Assembly (NCBI RefSeq): GCF_002803085.1
Contig: NZ_NNBJ01000020.1
Location: forward strand, 62,001 to 126,000
Direction of reading: 5' to 3'
DNA length: 64,000 bases
Source: Streptomyces sp. CB01201
Lineage (GTDB): Bacteria > Actinomycetota > Actinomycetes > Streptomycetales > Streptomycetaceae
Made by a program: the position numbers and the translations under genes. Below, in pieces: positions 24,175-32,910 of the stretch; within the stretch, counting starts at the first letter, position 1; each line of letters starts with the position of its first letter. Under the pieces are notes generated by a model, which searched no databases, had not been told where the DNA came from, and saw only the letters and a program-made list of their open reading frames with translations.

Positions 24175-24252
24175 CTACCGGGGGCCGCGGGGGTGCGGGG
24201 ACAGGGGGTCGCGCGTCCGATGCCGGTCCGCGCCTTCGCGACTTCGTTCCAT
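24175..24252 (-). CDS. Putative 25-residue leader peptide upstream of mgtC
   Basis: A short ORF starts at ATG 24252 behind GGGGGTGAGGAC and stops at TAG 24177-24175, 64 bases before mgtC. Its last ten residues (PLSPHPRGPR) hold four prolines and its first half is Asp/Glu/Arg-rich. In Salmonella, mgtC is controlled by Pro-rich leader peptides whose slow translation reports the cell state, so this layout is suggestive. No experimental or comparative support is available here. Confidence 0.45.
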   Translation of the reverse strand: MERSREGADRHRTRDPLSPHPRGPR

Positions 24253-24312
24253 GTCCTCACCCCCTCGGCCTGGTTCCCGGGCGGTCTCTCCGTCCTGGCC
24301 CGTCGACCGTAA

Positions 24313-24342
24313 CCCCTACTTGCACATCCATGCAAGTAGGGG
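24313..24342 (-). terminator. Hairpin terminator after phosphodiester glycosidase gene
   Basis: A perfect 12-bp inverted repeat CCCCTACTTGCA / TGCAAGTAGGGG with loop CATCCA begins 14 bases after the minus-strand stop at 24356, separating that gene from mgtC. Confidence 0.8.
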
Positions 24343-24355
24343 CGCGGTCACCCGG

Positions 24356-25612
24356 TCACTTCGCGTACACCGCCACGAAATCCCTGGTCGCCTGGTTGTA
24401 GTAGCGCTCCGGCGGGTTGTCGAAGTCGAGGATGTTGGTGGGCGTGGGGTTGGCCGGGTTCTTCGTGGGGTCGTAGCTCATGAAGGAGGGCCAGGCACGG
24501 TTCATGTCGAGCGGCATCGCGCGCACGGCGCCCGCCTGCTGCATGAGTTCGGCGAGGGTGCGGGCCGTGAGGGCCTGGCCGACGACCATGATGACGTCGC
24601 CCTGCGCGGTCACCCCGACGCCCGAACGCTCGACGAACATGCGGCTCTGGTCGGTGGCGCCCCACTTGGAGTCGACGTCGATGTCGGGCACGACCTTGCC
24701 GCCGTCCACCATCAGGTCGAGGCACTGGCGCACGCCGACCACGTCACGCGTCATGCTCATGTCGCGCCCCCACTGGCCGATTCTGATCGACCCGTCCCGG
24801 TAGAAGACCTCCGACGCCGCCCCGTCGCGCAGCTGCCCCGCCGTCTCGCCGTCGAGGTAGAAGCCGCCGCGCGAGCCGCCGTCGGTGACCTTGAAGCCGC
24901 CGTTCCAGGTCGCGAGGAGGCCGGTGCGGCTGCCCTCCGGGACATTGGGCGGGACGGAGAAGCTGCCGCCGGGTTCACGCACCCCCGGGTGCAGTTCGAA
25001 GCGCGCCTTCCTGCCGCTGATCCACGCGATCGCCGCCTGGTACGAGGTGTGGTCGGCGTCGGGCCTCACATACGTCCCCTGCACCACGGGGTCGCCGTGG
25101 GCGGCGCTGAGCACCCGCCACACCCCCTCACCCGGCAGCGCCGGGCTGACCAGCGGCCGCATCGGGGCGCGCAGCGGCACGTTCTGGTGGTGGACCGGTA
25201 CGGGCGGGGCCGTCGCCCGCATCCGGGCCAGCGCCGCGCTCGGCAGGGAGCCGCCGACCTGCGGGGGGTCGAGTTCGTAGTGCAGGTTCTCCAGCTTGTC
25301 CACGACCACGCCCAGCTCGTGTTCGCGGGCCCACCCGGCGAGGCGGGCCGCCGTGCTGTCGTCGCCGGGGTAGGTCAGCGCCTCGCCCACCGAGTAGCCG
25401 ACCGCGCCGACGCACAGCAGGCACACCGCGAGCGCGCCCCGGGTGGCCAGCTTGCGCCGTTTGAGTTGATGAGCCGTCAGATCACTGCGCGCCTTCCAGG
25501 GCAGCCGGCGACGCCGACCGACCGCTGTCGCGCCGCTGGGCGGCGCCACGCCCGGTCCGCTCCGGTCGCCCCGCACACCGCTGTCTCCCGGCTGTCCCGC
25601 ACTCTCCGCCAT
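24356..25612 (-). CDS. Membrane-anchored phosphodiester glycosidase (NAGPA domain)
   Basis: A 418-residue protein: a cytoplasmic basic N-terminus of about 65 residues, one transmembrane anchor (LAVCLLCVGAVGYSVGEAL, about 70-90), then an extracytoplasmic domain. The C-terminal half has the NAGPA/phosphodiester glycosidase features ATWNGGFKV, GGFYLDGETAG, QWGRDMSMTRDVVGVRQ and the MPLDMNRAWPSF region. These enzymes remove GlcNAc-type groups from phosphodiesters, for example in cell-surface polymers. ATG 25612 is used because GAGAGGGCG precedes it. Confidence 0.85.
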   Translation of the reverse strand: MAESAGQPGDSGVRGDRSGPGVAPPSGATAVGRRRRLPWKARSDLTAHQLKRRKLATRGALAVCLLCVGAVGYSVGEALTYPGDDSTAARLAGWAREHELGVVVDKLENLHYELDPPQVGGSLPSAALARMRATAPPVPVHHQNVPLRAPMRPLVSPALPGEGVWRVLSAAHGDPVVQGTYVRPDADHTSYQAAIAWISGRKARFELHPGVREPGGSFSVPPNVPEGSRTGLLATWNGGFKVTDGGSRGGFYLDGETAGQLRDGAASEVFYRDGSIRIGQWGRDMSMTRDVVGVRQCLDLMVDGGKVVPDIDVDSKWGATDQSRMFVERSGVGVTAQGDVIMVVGQALTARTLAELMQQAGAVRAMPLDMNRAWPSFMSYDPTKNPANPTPTNILDFDNPPERYYNQATRDFVAVYAK

Positions 25613-25725
25613 GTCGCCCTCTCCCGGCCGTCTCGGAGCCCCGCGGCCCCATCGCGCGGAGGGCCTGCTCCGGCACGGCGGCAGTCGCGGATGGCCTGCC
25701 ATGCCGATTCATAACGCAAGAGGGC

Positions 25726-26244
25726 TTATCCGGCATATCGACCGGAGGCAACCGGATGACCGCGGTCACCCACGGGGAGTTCGAGCTCCGGCCGGTCCCA
25801 CATCACCGCGGGCGGGTCGGCCGGCACGACGCCGATCCGGTGCGCGCCCACCCCGAGGTAGAAGCCCTCGGCGGGCGGGTGCGAGACGATCCGCACCCGG
25901 TCGAGGCCCGCGGCGCGCGCCCGCTCCTTCAGATGGGCCACCAGGAGCCGGCCGACGCCGTACCCCTGGGCGTCGTTCGCGACGAACAGCAGATCCAGCT
26001 CGGGCGGGGTCAGGAGCAGGGCGTAGAAGCCGAGCACCCGGCCGTCCTGGCCGCTCGCCACATGGACCTCGTGGGTCTCGATGTAGTCGGGCCCCACCCG
26101 GTAGCCGTCCACCATCGGCGCGTACGGGCCCTCGTAGGCGCGGGATCCGCGCACCAGACGGGTCAGCCGCTTGGCGTCGCGCGCGGTCGCGCGCCGGATG
26201 CCGACGCCGCCTCCCGCCCCGGGCGTCGTAATACGTGGGGTCAT
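25726..26244 (-). CDS. GNAT-family N-acetyltransferase
   Basis: A 172-residue GCN5-type acetyltransferase. VGIRRATARDAKRLTRLV starts the fold, LDLLFVANDAQGYGVGRLLVAHLKERAR holds the acetyl-CoA motif A (Q-G-Y-G-V-G-R), and the C-terminus reads GFYLGVGAHRIGVVPA. The substrate is unknown. ATG 26244 has no ribosome site, but a TAATACT -10-like box lies about 10 bases upstream, suggesting a leaderless transcript; a more internal GTG is an alternative start. Confidence 0.8.
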   Translation of the reverse strand: MTPRITTPGAGGGVGIRRATARDAKRLTRLVRGSRAYEGPYAPMVDGYRVGPDYIETHEVHVASGQDGRVLGFYALLLTPPELDLLFVANDAQGYGVGRLLVAHLKERARAAGLDRVRIVSHPPAEGFYLGVGAHRIGVVPADPPAVMWDRPELELPVGDRGHPVASGRYAG

Positions 26245-26259
26245 ACAGGGAGTATTACG
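26227..26259 (-). promoter_or_regulatory. 8-bp inverted repeat straddling GNAT start codon
   Basis: CGTAATAC (26227-26234) and GTATTACG (26252-26259) are perfect complements separated by 17 bases that contain the start codon. On the coding strand the upstream arm overlaps the -10-like TAATACT. A protein bound here would block transcription, or in RNA the arms could close around the start. Confidence 0.5.
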
Positions 26260-26366
26260 CACGGTCGATGCCCCTCCTGCCCCGGCCCATCGCCGCGCCC
26301 CGCACGGGAAGGCCGGCCGGTGGGCGACGGCACCCCGGCGATCGTCAACCGACGTACGCACAGGGC

Positions 26367-26400
26367 GAGTTGACTGAGAGTGCACTTCAACTCGTAGCGT
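26367..26400 (+). promoter_or_regulatory. MerR-type promoter of the SDR gene
   Basis: A -35 TTGACT (26370-26375) and a -10 TAGCGT (26395-26400) are spaced by 19 bp, the overlong spacing typical of MerR-activated promoters. A dyad GAGTTGA (26367-26373) / TCAACTC (26387-26393) with GAGTGCAC-like centre fills the spacer. The -10 ends 7 bases before the ATG, implying a leaderless mRNA. No MerR gene is in the window. Confidence 0.6.
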
Positions 26401-26407
26401 CGCCGGC

Positions 26408-27415
26408 ATGACCACATCCGAGCAGCACACCCCTCAGCACAGCATCGGCTCGGGCTTCGGGGCCCGCAGCACCACCGCGGACGTACTGGCCGGGACCGAC
26501 CTCGCCGGAAAGCTGGCGGTCGTCACCGGCGGCTACTCCGGGATCGGCCTGGCGACGACCCGCGCACTGGCCGGTGCGGGCGCCCATGTCGTCGTTCCCT
26601 CCCGGCGGCCCGACGTGGCCCGAGCGGCGGTCGCGGACATCGCGGGCGCGGAGGTCGACCCGCTCGACCTCGCCGACCTCGACAGTGTGCGCGCCTTCGC
26701 CGACCGCTTCCTCGCCTCCGGCCGCACCATCGACGTCCTGGTCGACAGCGCCGGCGTGATGGCCTGCCCCGAGACCCGGGTCGGACCGGGCTGGGAGGCC
26801 CAGTTCGCCACCAACCACCTCGGGCACTACGCCCTGGTCAACCGGCTGTGGCCGGCCCTCGCCGAGGGCGGCGCCCGGGTCGTGGCCGTCTCCTCGCGGG
26901 GCCACCAGCTCTCCGCCATCCGCTGGGACGACCCGCACTTCCGCCTCGGCTACGAGAAGTGGCAGGCATACGGTCAGGCCAAGACCGCCAACGTGCTGTT
27001 CGCCGTGCACCTCGACCGGCTCGGCCGGGACGCGGGCGTGCGCGCGTTCGCGGTGCACCCCGGCGAGATCAACACCCCGCTGGTGCGCCATGTCTCCGAG
27101 GAGGAACGGCTCGCGGCGGGCTGGGTGGACGCCAAGGGCAACTGGTCGCTCGACTTCAAGACCCCCGAGCAGGGCGCCGCCACCCAGGTGTGGGCGGCGA
27201 CCTCGCCGCGGCTCACGGGCCTCGGCGGTGTCTACTGCGAGGACTGCGACATCGCGGAACTCGTGACGGCGGGCGCGAACGGGGTCACCGACGGCGAGCT
27301 GGACGCGAGCGCGCTCACCGCCGGTGTGCGCGCGCACGCGACCGACCCCGGACAGGCCGCCCGCCTCTGGGCGCTCTCGGCGGAGCTGACCGGCGTCGAC
27401 GCGTTCGCGGCGTAG
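26408..27415 (+). CDS. Short-chain dehydrogenase/reductase
   Basis: A 335-residue SDR, about 50 residues longer than the minimal family size because of an N-terminal extension and a C-terminal segment. It shows the nucleotide-binding VVTGGYSGIGLATT, then NHLGHYALVNRL, the catalytic Ser in AVSSRGH (about 162), and Tyr188/Lys192 in AYGQAKTAN. It resembles the retinol dehydrogenase/protochlorophyllide reductase-like branch often placed under MerR regulators. The substrate is unknown. It is convergent with the FAD oxidoreductase gene, with only 6 bases between stops. Confidence 0.92.
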   Translation: MTTSEQHTPQHSIGSGFGARSTTADVLAGTDLAGKLAVVTGGYSGIGLATTRALAGAGAHVVVPSRRPDVARAAVADIAGAEVDPLDLADLDSVRAFADRFLASGRTIDVLVDSAGVMACPETRVGPGWEAQFATNHLGHYALVNRLWPALAEGGARVVAVSSRGHQLSAIRWDDPHFRLGYEKWQAYGQAKTANVLFAVHLDRLGRDAGVRAFAVHPGEINTPLVRHVSEEERLAAGWVDAKGNWSLDFKTPEQGAATQVWAATSPRLTGLGGVYCEDCDIAELVTAGANGVTDGELDASALTAGVRAHATDPGQAARLWALSAELTGVDAFAA

Positions 27416-27421
27416 TTCCGC

Positions 27422-28861
27422 TCAGCCCCGGTACGTCTCCAGGAGGCGCAGCCACACCTCGCTGATCGTCGGGTACGAGGGAACGGCGTGCCACAGGCGC
27501 TCCAGGGGGACCTCGCCGGCGATGGCGACCGTCGCCGAGTGGATCAGCTCGCCGACACCGGGTCCGACGAAGGTGACGCCGAGCACGACACCCCGGTCCT
27601 CGTCGACGACCATGCGCGCCTTGCCCGTATAGCCGTCGGCGTAGAGCCCGGCGCCCGCGACGCCGCTCATGTCGTAGTCGACCGCCCGCACCCGGCGGCC
27701 CGCGGCCTGCGCCTCGGCGAGGGTGAGCCCGGCGGACGCGGCCTCCGGGTCGGTGAAGACGACCTGGGGCACGGCCGCGTGGTCGGCGGTCGCCGCGTGG
27801 GCGCCCCAGGGGTCGCTCTCCAGGACCGGGGTCCCCGCGGCGCGGGCCGCGATGGCCGCGCCGGAGATCCTGGCCTGGTACTTGCCCTGGTGGGTCAGGA
27901 GCGCCCGGTGGTTCACATCGCCGACCGCGTACAGCCAGTCGCTGCCCTCCACGCGACAGGAGTCGTCGACGTGCAGCCAGGTGCCGGGGTCGAGGCCGAT
28001 GGTCTCCAGGCCGATGTCGTCGGTGCGGGGGGCGCGGCCGGTGGCGAAGAGGATCTCGTCGGCCTCGATGCGCTCGTCGCCCTCGGGGCCGCGCACCGAG
28101 ACCGTCACCGCGCCGGTCGCCACATTGCGGACGACGTCCGTGACCGAGGTGCGGGTGCGCAGCTCGGCGCCCGCCTCGCGCAGGGCGTCGGCGACCAGTT
28201 CCCCGGCGAACGGCTCCATCTTCGGGAGCAGCCCGTCGCCGCGCACCAGGACGGTGACCCGGGAGCCCAGCGCCTGCCAGGCGGTGGCCATCTCGACGGC
28301 CACCACTCCCCCGCCGACCACCACGAGCCGGCCCGGCGCCCGCTGCGCGCTGGTGGCCTCGCGGCTGGTCCAGGGGTTCACGTCGGCCAGGCCCGGAAGG
28401 TCGGGGAGCTGGGCGCGGCTGCCGGTGCACACGGCGACGGCGTGCCGTGCGGTGAGGACGTGGTGCTCGCCCTCGGGGCTGGTGACGCTGACCTTGCGGG
28501 TGCCGTACAGGCGCCCGTGGCCGCGGTAGAGGTGGACGCCGATGCCGTCGAGCCATTCGACCTGGCCGTCGTCCTTCCAGTGGGAGGTGTAGTCGTCGCG
28601 GTGTTCGAGCACGGCCTGGACGTCCAGCGGCCCCTGTACCGACTGGCGCAGCCCCGGCACCCTGCGGGCCTCGGCCCGCGCGACCACCGGGCGCAGCAGG
28701 GCCTTGCTGGGCATGCAGGCCCAGTACGAGCACTCGCCCCCGACCAGTTCGCTCTCCACCACCGCACAGCTCAGGCCGGCCGCCCGCACCCGGTCGGCGA
28801 CGTTCTCGCCCACCGGTCCCGCACCCAGCACCACCACGTCGTATTCCTCGGCTTCGGTCAT
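27422..28861 (-). CDS. FAD-dependent pyridine nucleotide-disulfide oxidoreductase
   Basis: A 479-residue class I flavoprotein of the lipoamide dehydrogenase/mercuric reductase fold. It has FAD motif VVVLGAGPVGENVA, NAD(P) motif LVVVGGGVVAVEMAT, FAD-binding WLYAVGDV and a C-terminal dimerisation domain with WHAVPSYPTISEVW. The redox motif is atypical: GGECSYWACMPSKAL keeps two cysteines four residues apart but with SYWA between them instead of LNVG. ATG 28861 lacks a clear ribosome site. It is divergent from thioredoxin, which could be a functional partner, but electron transfer between them is speculative. Confidence 0.88.
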   Translation of the reverse strand: MTEAEEYDVVVLGAGPVGENVADRVRAAGLSCAVVESELVGGECSYWACMPSKALLRPVVARAEARRVPGLRQSVQGPLDVQAVLEHRDDYTSHWKDDGQVEWLDGIGVHLYRGHGRLYGTRKVSVTSPEGEHHVLTARHAVAVCTGSRAQLPDLPGLADVNPWTSREATSAQRAPGRLVVVGGGVVAVEMATAWQALGSRVTVLVRGDGLLPKMEPFAGELVADALREAGAELRTRTSVTDVVRNVATGAVTVSVRGPEGDERIEADEILFATGRAPRTDDIGLETIGLDPGTWLHVDDSCRVEGSDWLYAVGDVNHRALLTHQGKYQARISGAAIAARAAGTPVLESDPWGAHAATADHAAVPQVVFTDPEAASAGLTLAEAQAAGRRVRAVDYDMSGVAGAGLYADGYTGKARMVVDEDRGVVLGVTFVGPGVGELIHSATVAIAGEVPLERLWHAVPSYPTISEVWLRLLETYRG

Positions 28862-28986
28862 ACGCACAGTCTGGTGCCCGGTGTACTCCGTGGCCACAGG
28901 GGCACCCGCCAAGGATGGAATACCGCGTCGGCGCACGCGGTTGTGCGAGACGGTCCCACCCCCGGGGCCGGGAAGAGGTGTGAGTG

Positions 28987-29376
28987 ATGGCCACTGTCGA
29001 GCTGACCAAAGAGAACTTCGACTCGGTCGTGTCCGACAACGGGTTCGTGCTGATCGACTTCTGGGCGTCGTGGTGCGGCCCGTGCCGCCAGTTCGCCCCG
29101 GTGTACGAGGCCGCGTCCGAGCGCCATGACGACCTCGTCTTCGCGAAGGTGGACACCGAGGCCCAGCAGGAGCTGGCGCAGGCCTTCGACATCCGGTCGA
29201 TCCCGACGCTCATGATCGTCCGCGACAACGTGGCGGTCTTCGCCCAGCCGGGCGCGCTGCCCGAGGCGGCCCTGGAGGACGTCATCGGCCAGGCCCGCGG
29301 CCTGGACATGGACGAGGTCCGCAAGTCGGTCGAGGCGGCACAGCAGCAGGCGCAGCAGACCCCGCCGCAGAACTGA
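28987..29376 (+). CDS. trxA: Thioredoxin with Gln-rich tail
   Basis: A 129-residue thioredoxin. The active site WCGPC (Trp29, Cys30, Cys33) lies after LIDFWAS, with the cis-Pro in RSIPTLMIV. The chain is about 20 residues longer than TrxA, ending in a helical EVRKSVEAAQQQAQQ tail. ATG 28987 is preceded by AAGAGGTG; a GTG directly before it is an alternative. A terminator follows immediately. Confidence 0.93.
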   Translation: MATVELTKENFDSVVSDNGFVLIDFWASWCGPCRQFAPVYEAASERHDDLVFAKVDTEAQQELAQAFDIRSIPTLMIVRDNVAVFAQPGALPEAALEDVIGQARGLDMDEVRKSVEAAQQQAQQTPPQN

Positions 29377-29407
29377 GCCCGCCGGCCGCAGGGCCCCTCT
29401 CGTGGCG

Positions 29408-29442
29408 CACGGCCCCCTCCCCTCGCGGGGCAGGGGGCCGTG
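29408..29442 (+). terminator. Two-tier hairpin terminator after thioredoxin
   Basis: CACGGCCCCCT pairs with AGGGGGCCGTG (11 bp), and inside it CCCC pairs with GGGG around TCGC. It starts 32 bases after the thioredoxin stop. Confidence 0.85.
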
Positions 29443-29680
29443 GCGCGTCCGGGGACGGAATGCGCCATTGCTGCGCGCGCCGAGGAGCATCGATTATCGG
29501 TCAGGCGTTCGGCCGCAACCGAGGGGCACTCCCCCTCCGGGCTGCGACCGGTTTGGCGTCAAGATGCCAACTGGCGTCATTCAACGGCCAGTTCATGCCT
29601 GCCGGGTTCTGGCCAGCGAGGTCCCCGCATGGTGAGGATCCGGCGGACGTTGCGTGTTCTTCCTCCTACTCTCCGTCCTC

Positions 29681-30211
29681 ATGCGAATCACACACCTGAG
29701 GCGTTTCGGCCTCGCCGCCGCCCTTGCCTCCTCCCTCGCCCTGTTCGGCATGGGCCAGTCCGCAAGTGCCGCCACCCCGGACGTGAGCTTCAGCGCGGAC
29801 GCGACGACGGCCAAGCCCGGCAGCACGGTCAACCTGAGCATGACCTTCACGAACAACCAGACCACCGACGTGTGGTTCGTCTACCAGTCGGTGCAGCCGA
29901 CCTGGGCGACCACCCAGCGCCCCGACCTCAAGTACACGCTCGCCTCGTGTTCCGGCACCGGCGTGACCTGCACCGGCACCGGCACCACCACGCTCGGGGT
30001 GAACTACTCCGTGCCCGTGGCGCCCGGCACCAGCCGCACCGTCACCATCCCGGTCCAGGTGGCCGCGGACTCCGGCTGCAACGGCAACATCGCGTTCTAC
30101 TCGTACGTCTACTACGAGTTCAACGACAGCCAGAGCCACCAGGACGGCACCTTCAACTCCCCGACGCTGCGGGTCAACTGCGCCACTCCCGCCCCGGCAG
30201 CCGTCCACTAG
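29681..30211 (+). CDS. Secreted protein of unknown function
   Basis: A 176-residue secreted protein with signal peptide ending SASAA (about residue 27). A single beta-rich domain follows: DVSFSADATTAKPGSTVNLSMTFTNNQTTDVWFVYQSVQP, and later TTTLGVNYSVPVAPGTSRTVTIPVQVAAD with four cysteines, which resembles immunoglobulin-like/DUF11-like adhesive modules. I do not recognise a specific family. ATG 29681 lacks a clear ribosome site; a GTG at 29654 in frame is an alternative. It lies 500 bases before the polysaccharide deacetylase gene and may or may not belong to that locus. Confidence 0.75.
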   Translation: MRITHLRRFGLAAALASSLALFGMGQSASAATPDVSFSADATTAKPGSTVNLSMTFTNNQTTDVWFVYQSVQPTWATTQRPDLKYTLASCSGTGVTCTGTGTTTLGVNYSVPVAPGTSRTVTIPVQVAADSGCNGNIAFYSYVYYEFNDSQSHQDGTFNSPTLRVNCATPAPAAVH

Positions 30212-30710
30212 CACCGGACCGGTCGCCCGCAGCCGCGGCCCACGTTCGCCGGTCGGCCCATCCCCCCGGGTCGGCCGGTTTCGTGTGTCCGGAAATGAGC
30301 GCCGACGGCAGGGATTCGAGCGGATGTTTCGCTCGTGTGGCCGAAAACCGTATACGTCCCGGAACGCCTGGTTGTCTGGACCATTGATGGTTTGCGCCCG
30401 CGTGCGCCCCCTGCACCGAAAGCGGTTACCCCGCCCGACTGCTCCGATTTTCCGGGCCCGGCGGCTACCGGCGCGACGGACCGGAATCGCTCACACCGGA
30501 TCGTGCACCGGCCTGCGCCCCATCACGTCGGCCACATTTTTTCGTCATGTTTCACAGTAGCCACTCGAAAACTCCCCGAAGACCCGCACTATGTGACGCG
30601 TCAGAGCGGAACGGCAGGCCCTCCTCATCGGGGCGCGGCCGTTGCGCCGTGGGCGGGGTCCGCACAGGCAGGGGAGCCGAACGGACCTCCAGGGGAGGGG
30701 ACTTCACCGC
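30212..30710. other. Upstream region of exopolysaccharide locus
   Basis: About 500 bases without a credible gene. It is noticeably less GC-rich in the middle, including a T6 run near 30536, and must contain the promoter of the deacetylase gene. Direct repeats of GGTCGGCC occur near 30250-30277. No regulator site could be named. Confidence 0.45.
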
Positions 30711-32888
30711 GTGAAGCGGAATACGCACCGCAGCAGACATCTGACCGGCCTGGCCGCAGGCACGGTTCTGCTCGCCATGGGCCTGCCGGCGGCGCCGGCG
30801 TACTCGGCGACGCCCGCGCCGCGCGTCGACCTCAAGGTTCTGGTCGTGTCGGACGGCGGACCCGCCACCGACGCCATCACCGCCGAGCTCGACGGCGAGG
30901 GCACTCCGTACACCGAGGTCGATCTGACGCGGTCCGGCCGCCCCGTGATCGACCAGGCGTTCCTCGCCGACACCGTGAACGGCGCGCCCCGGGCCAAGTT
31001 CCAGGCCGTGGTGCTGCCGAACGACAACCCCTTCCCGACCGGCTCGGCGGAGATGGCCGCGCTCTCCGCGTACGAGAAGACGTATGCGATACCCCAGGTC
31101 GACGCCTACACCTACGCGCGCCCCCAGGTCGGCCTCCAGCCGGCCGCCACGAGCGGCTACAGCGGCTCGGTGGACGGCATCAAGGCCCAGGTGACCGCCG
31201 CGGGCCGCAGCACCGGGCCGTTCGGCTACCTCAACGGGAGCGTGCCGTTCGAGGACAACTCGCCCTCGGTGGGCGAGAGTTACGCCTTCCTCTCGCAGCC
31301 GGCCGCCGGCGCGGACTTCACGAGCTACGTCGAGGCTCCGATACCCGGCAAGTCCGGCAACGGCAGCCTCGTCGGCGAGTACCGCCACGACGGGCGCCGG
31401 GAGCTGGTCGTCACCTTCGCGTACAACCAGTACCAGCAGCAGTTCAAGCTGCTCGCCCGGGGCATCGTCGACTGGATGACGCAGAACGTCCGGCTCGGCG
31501 CCTCCCGGAACTACTTCGCGGTCCACGTGGACGACGTCTTCGCCGGTGACGACCGGTGGGACTCCACCCTCAACTGCACGCCGGGCGACGTGGACTGCCC
31601 GCCCGGGCAGGGCGTCGAGGACTCGATCCGGATGACCCCGGCCGATGTGCAGAACGCCGTGGCCTGGGAGAAGTCCCGCGGCTTCACGCTCGACCTCGCC
31701 TACAACGGCGGCGGCAGCGTCGAGTACCGCGAGAACCACAACGGCGCCGATGAGCTGGCCGACGCGTTCGTCGCGGCCAAGAGCGACTTCCGCTGGATCA
31801 ACCACACCTACGACCACGCCTTCCTGGGCTGCGAGCAGAACGTCACGGTCGTGCCGTGGAAGTGCGCGACCAACCCGGACGGCTCCACCAAGTACGTCAG
31901 CCAGTCGGAGATATCCAAGGAGATATCCGACAACCAGCAGTGGGCCCAGGGCGTCGGGCTTCCGGTCGAGTCCGACGAGCTGGTCACCGGAGAGCACTCC
32001 GGCATGAAGCTCCTGCCCCAACAGCCGCAGGACAATCCCTACTTGGCCCCCTCGCTCACCACCAACAGGATCTCGTGGCTGGGCGCCGACATGTCGCGCG
32101 ACCCCGTGCAGCGCCAGGTCGGCCCGGCGCTCACCGTCGCCCGCTACCCGATCAACATCTTCTACAACGCGGGCCACGCCTCCGAGCAGGTCGACGAGTA
32201 CAACTGGATCTACACCAGCCGCACCCAGGGCGGCAGCGGCCTGTGCGACGACCTCCCGAACACCACGTGTCTGCCCGCGCCGCTCGACCCGGCCACCGGA
32301 TACACCGGCCACATCGTGCCCCTGGAGACCCAGGTCGCCCTCGGCCATGTGCTCGGCAACGACCCCCGGCCGCACTTCATCCACCAGTCCAACCTCGCCG
32401 AGGACCGGATCGGCTACCCCGTGCTCGACGGGGTGCTCGGCCAGTACAAGGCGCTGTACGCGCCCAGTGCGCCGCTGGTGAACCTGCGGATGAAGGACAT
32501 CGGCGCCGAGCTGCGCAACCGGGGCGCCTGGAACACGGCGGTCAAGGCCGGCCAGGTCACCGCGTACCGGATCGGCGACAGCGTGACCGTGCAGGCCCCC
32601 TCGGGCGTGGCCGTCACCGCGACGATGCCGAACGGCACCGGCCAGGTCCTGGGCAGCGGCACCACCGCGTTCGGCCAGGCCTATGCCGGGAGCGTGTCCG
32701 GCTGGGTGTCGCCGCAGTCCGGGCAGAGCAGCGTCGCCCTGTCCCTGGCTCCGGCTCCGGCCAGAGCCCTGGCCCCGCAGTCCCACCCCGCGTCGTCCGC
32801 CGCGCGCGTGACCCCGGGGAGCGCACCGCGCACGCCGGTCCCCGCCGGTCTCACCAAGCCGGTCCCGTACAGCGCCGAGCGGCGCTGA
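30711..32888 (+). CDS. Secreted Agd3/PelA-like polysaccharide deacetylase
   Basis: A 725-residue exported protein: signal peptide to about residue 37 (PAYSA), then an N-terminal beta/alpha region to about 260. A deacetylase domain (about 265-600) follows, with the metal/catalytic HVDDVF (His272, Asp274, Asp275) and a His pair in NHTYDH (His365, His369). A Ser/Ala/Pro-rich C-terminal tail ends the chain. The size, motif pattern and order resemble fungal Agd3 (CE18) and the deacetylase part of PelA, which N-deacetylate galactosamine polymers outside the cell. The GTG at 30711 follows AGGGGAGGGG. It sits first in a locus with PelF-like, GH135 and GH114 genes. A chitin deacetylase-like role is less likely because of this context. 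Confidence 0.85.
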   Translation: MKRNTHRSRHLTGLAAGTVLLAMGLPAAPAYSATPAPRVDLKVLVVSDGGPATDAITAELDGEGTPYTEVDLTRSGRPVIDQAFLADTVNGAPRAKFQAVVLPNDNPFPTGSAEMAALSAYEKTYAIPQVDAYTYARPQVGLQPAATSGYSGSVDGIKAQVTAAGRSTGPFGYLNGSVPFEDNSPSVGESYAFLSQPAAGADFTSYVEAPIPGKSGNGSLVGEYRHDGRRELVVTFAYNQYQQQFKLLARGIVDWMTQNVRLGASRNYFAVHVDDVFAGDDRWDSTLNCTPGDVDCPPGQGVEDSIRMTPADVQNAVAWEKSRGFTLDLAYNGGGSVEYRENHNGADELADAFVAAKSDFRWINHTYDHAFLGCEQNVTVVPWKCATNPDGSTKYVSQSEISKEISDNQQWAQGVGLPVESDELVTGEHSGMKLLPQQPQDNPYLAPSLTTNRISWLGADMSRDPVQRQVGPALTVARYPINIFYNAGHASEQVDEYNWIYTSRTQGGSGLCDDLPNTTCLPAPLDPATGYTGHIVPLETQVALGHVLGNDPRPHFIHQSNLAEDRIGYPVLDGVLGQYKALYAPSAPLVNLRMKDIGAELRNRGAWNTAVKAGQVTAYRIGDSVTVQAPSGVAVTATMPNGTGQVLGSGTTAFGQAYAGSVSGWVSPQSGQSSVALSLAPAPARALAPQSHPASSAARVTPGSAPRTPVPAGLTKPVPYSAERR

Positions 32889-32910
32889 CACCGGTCCGCT
32901 CCAGCTCCGA

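Noticed and set aside
24111..24345. M-box (Mg2+) riboswitch upstream of mgtC
   Set aside because: I looked for the conserved M-box segments and found none; only the leader ORF and two hairpins are visible.
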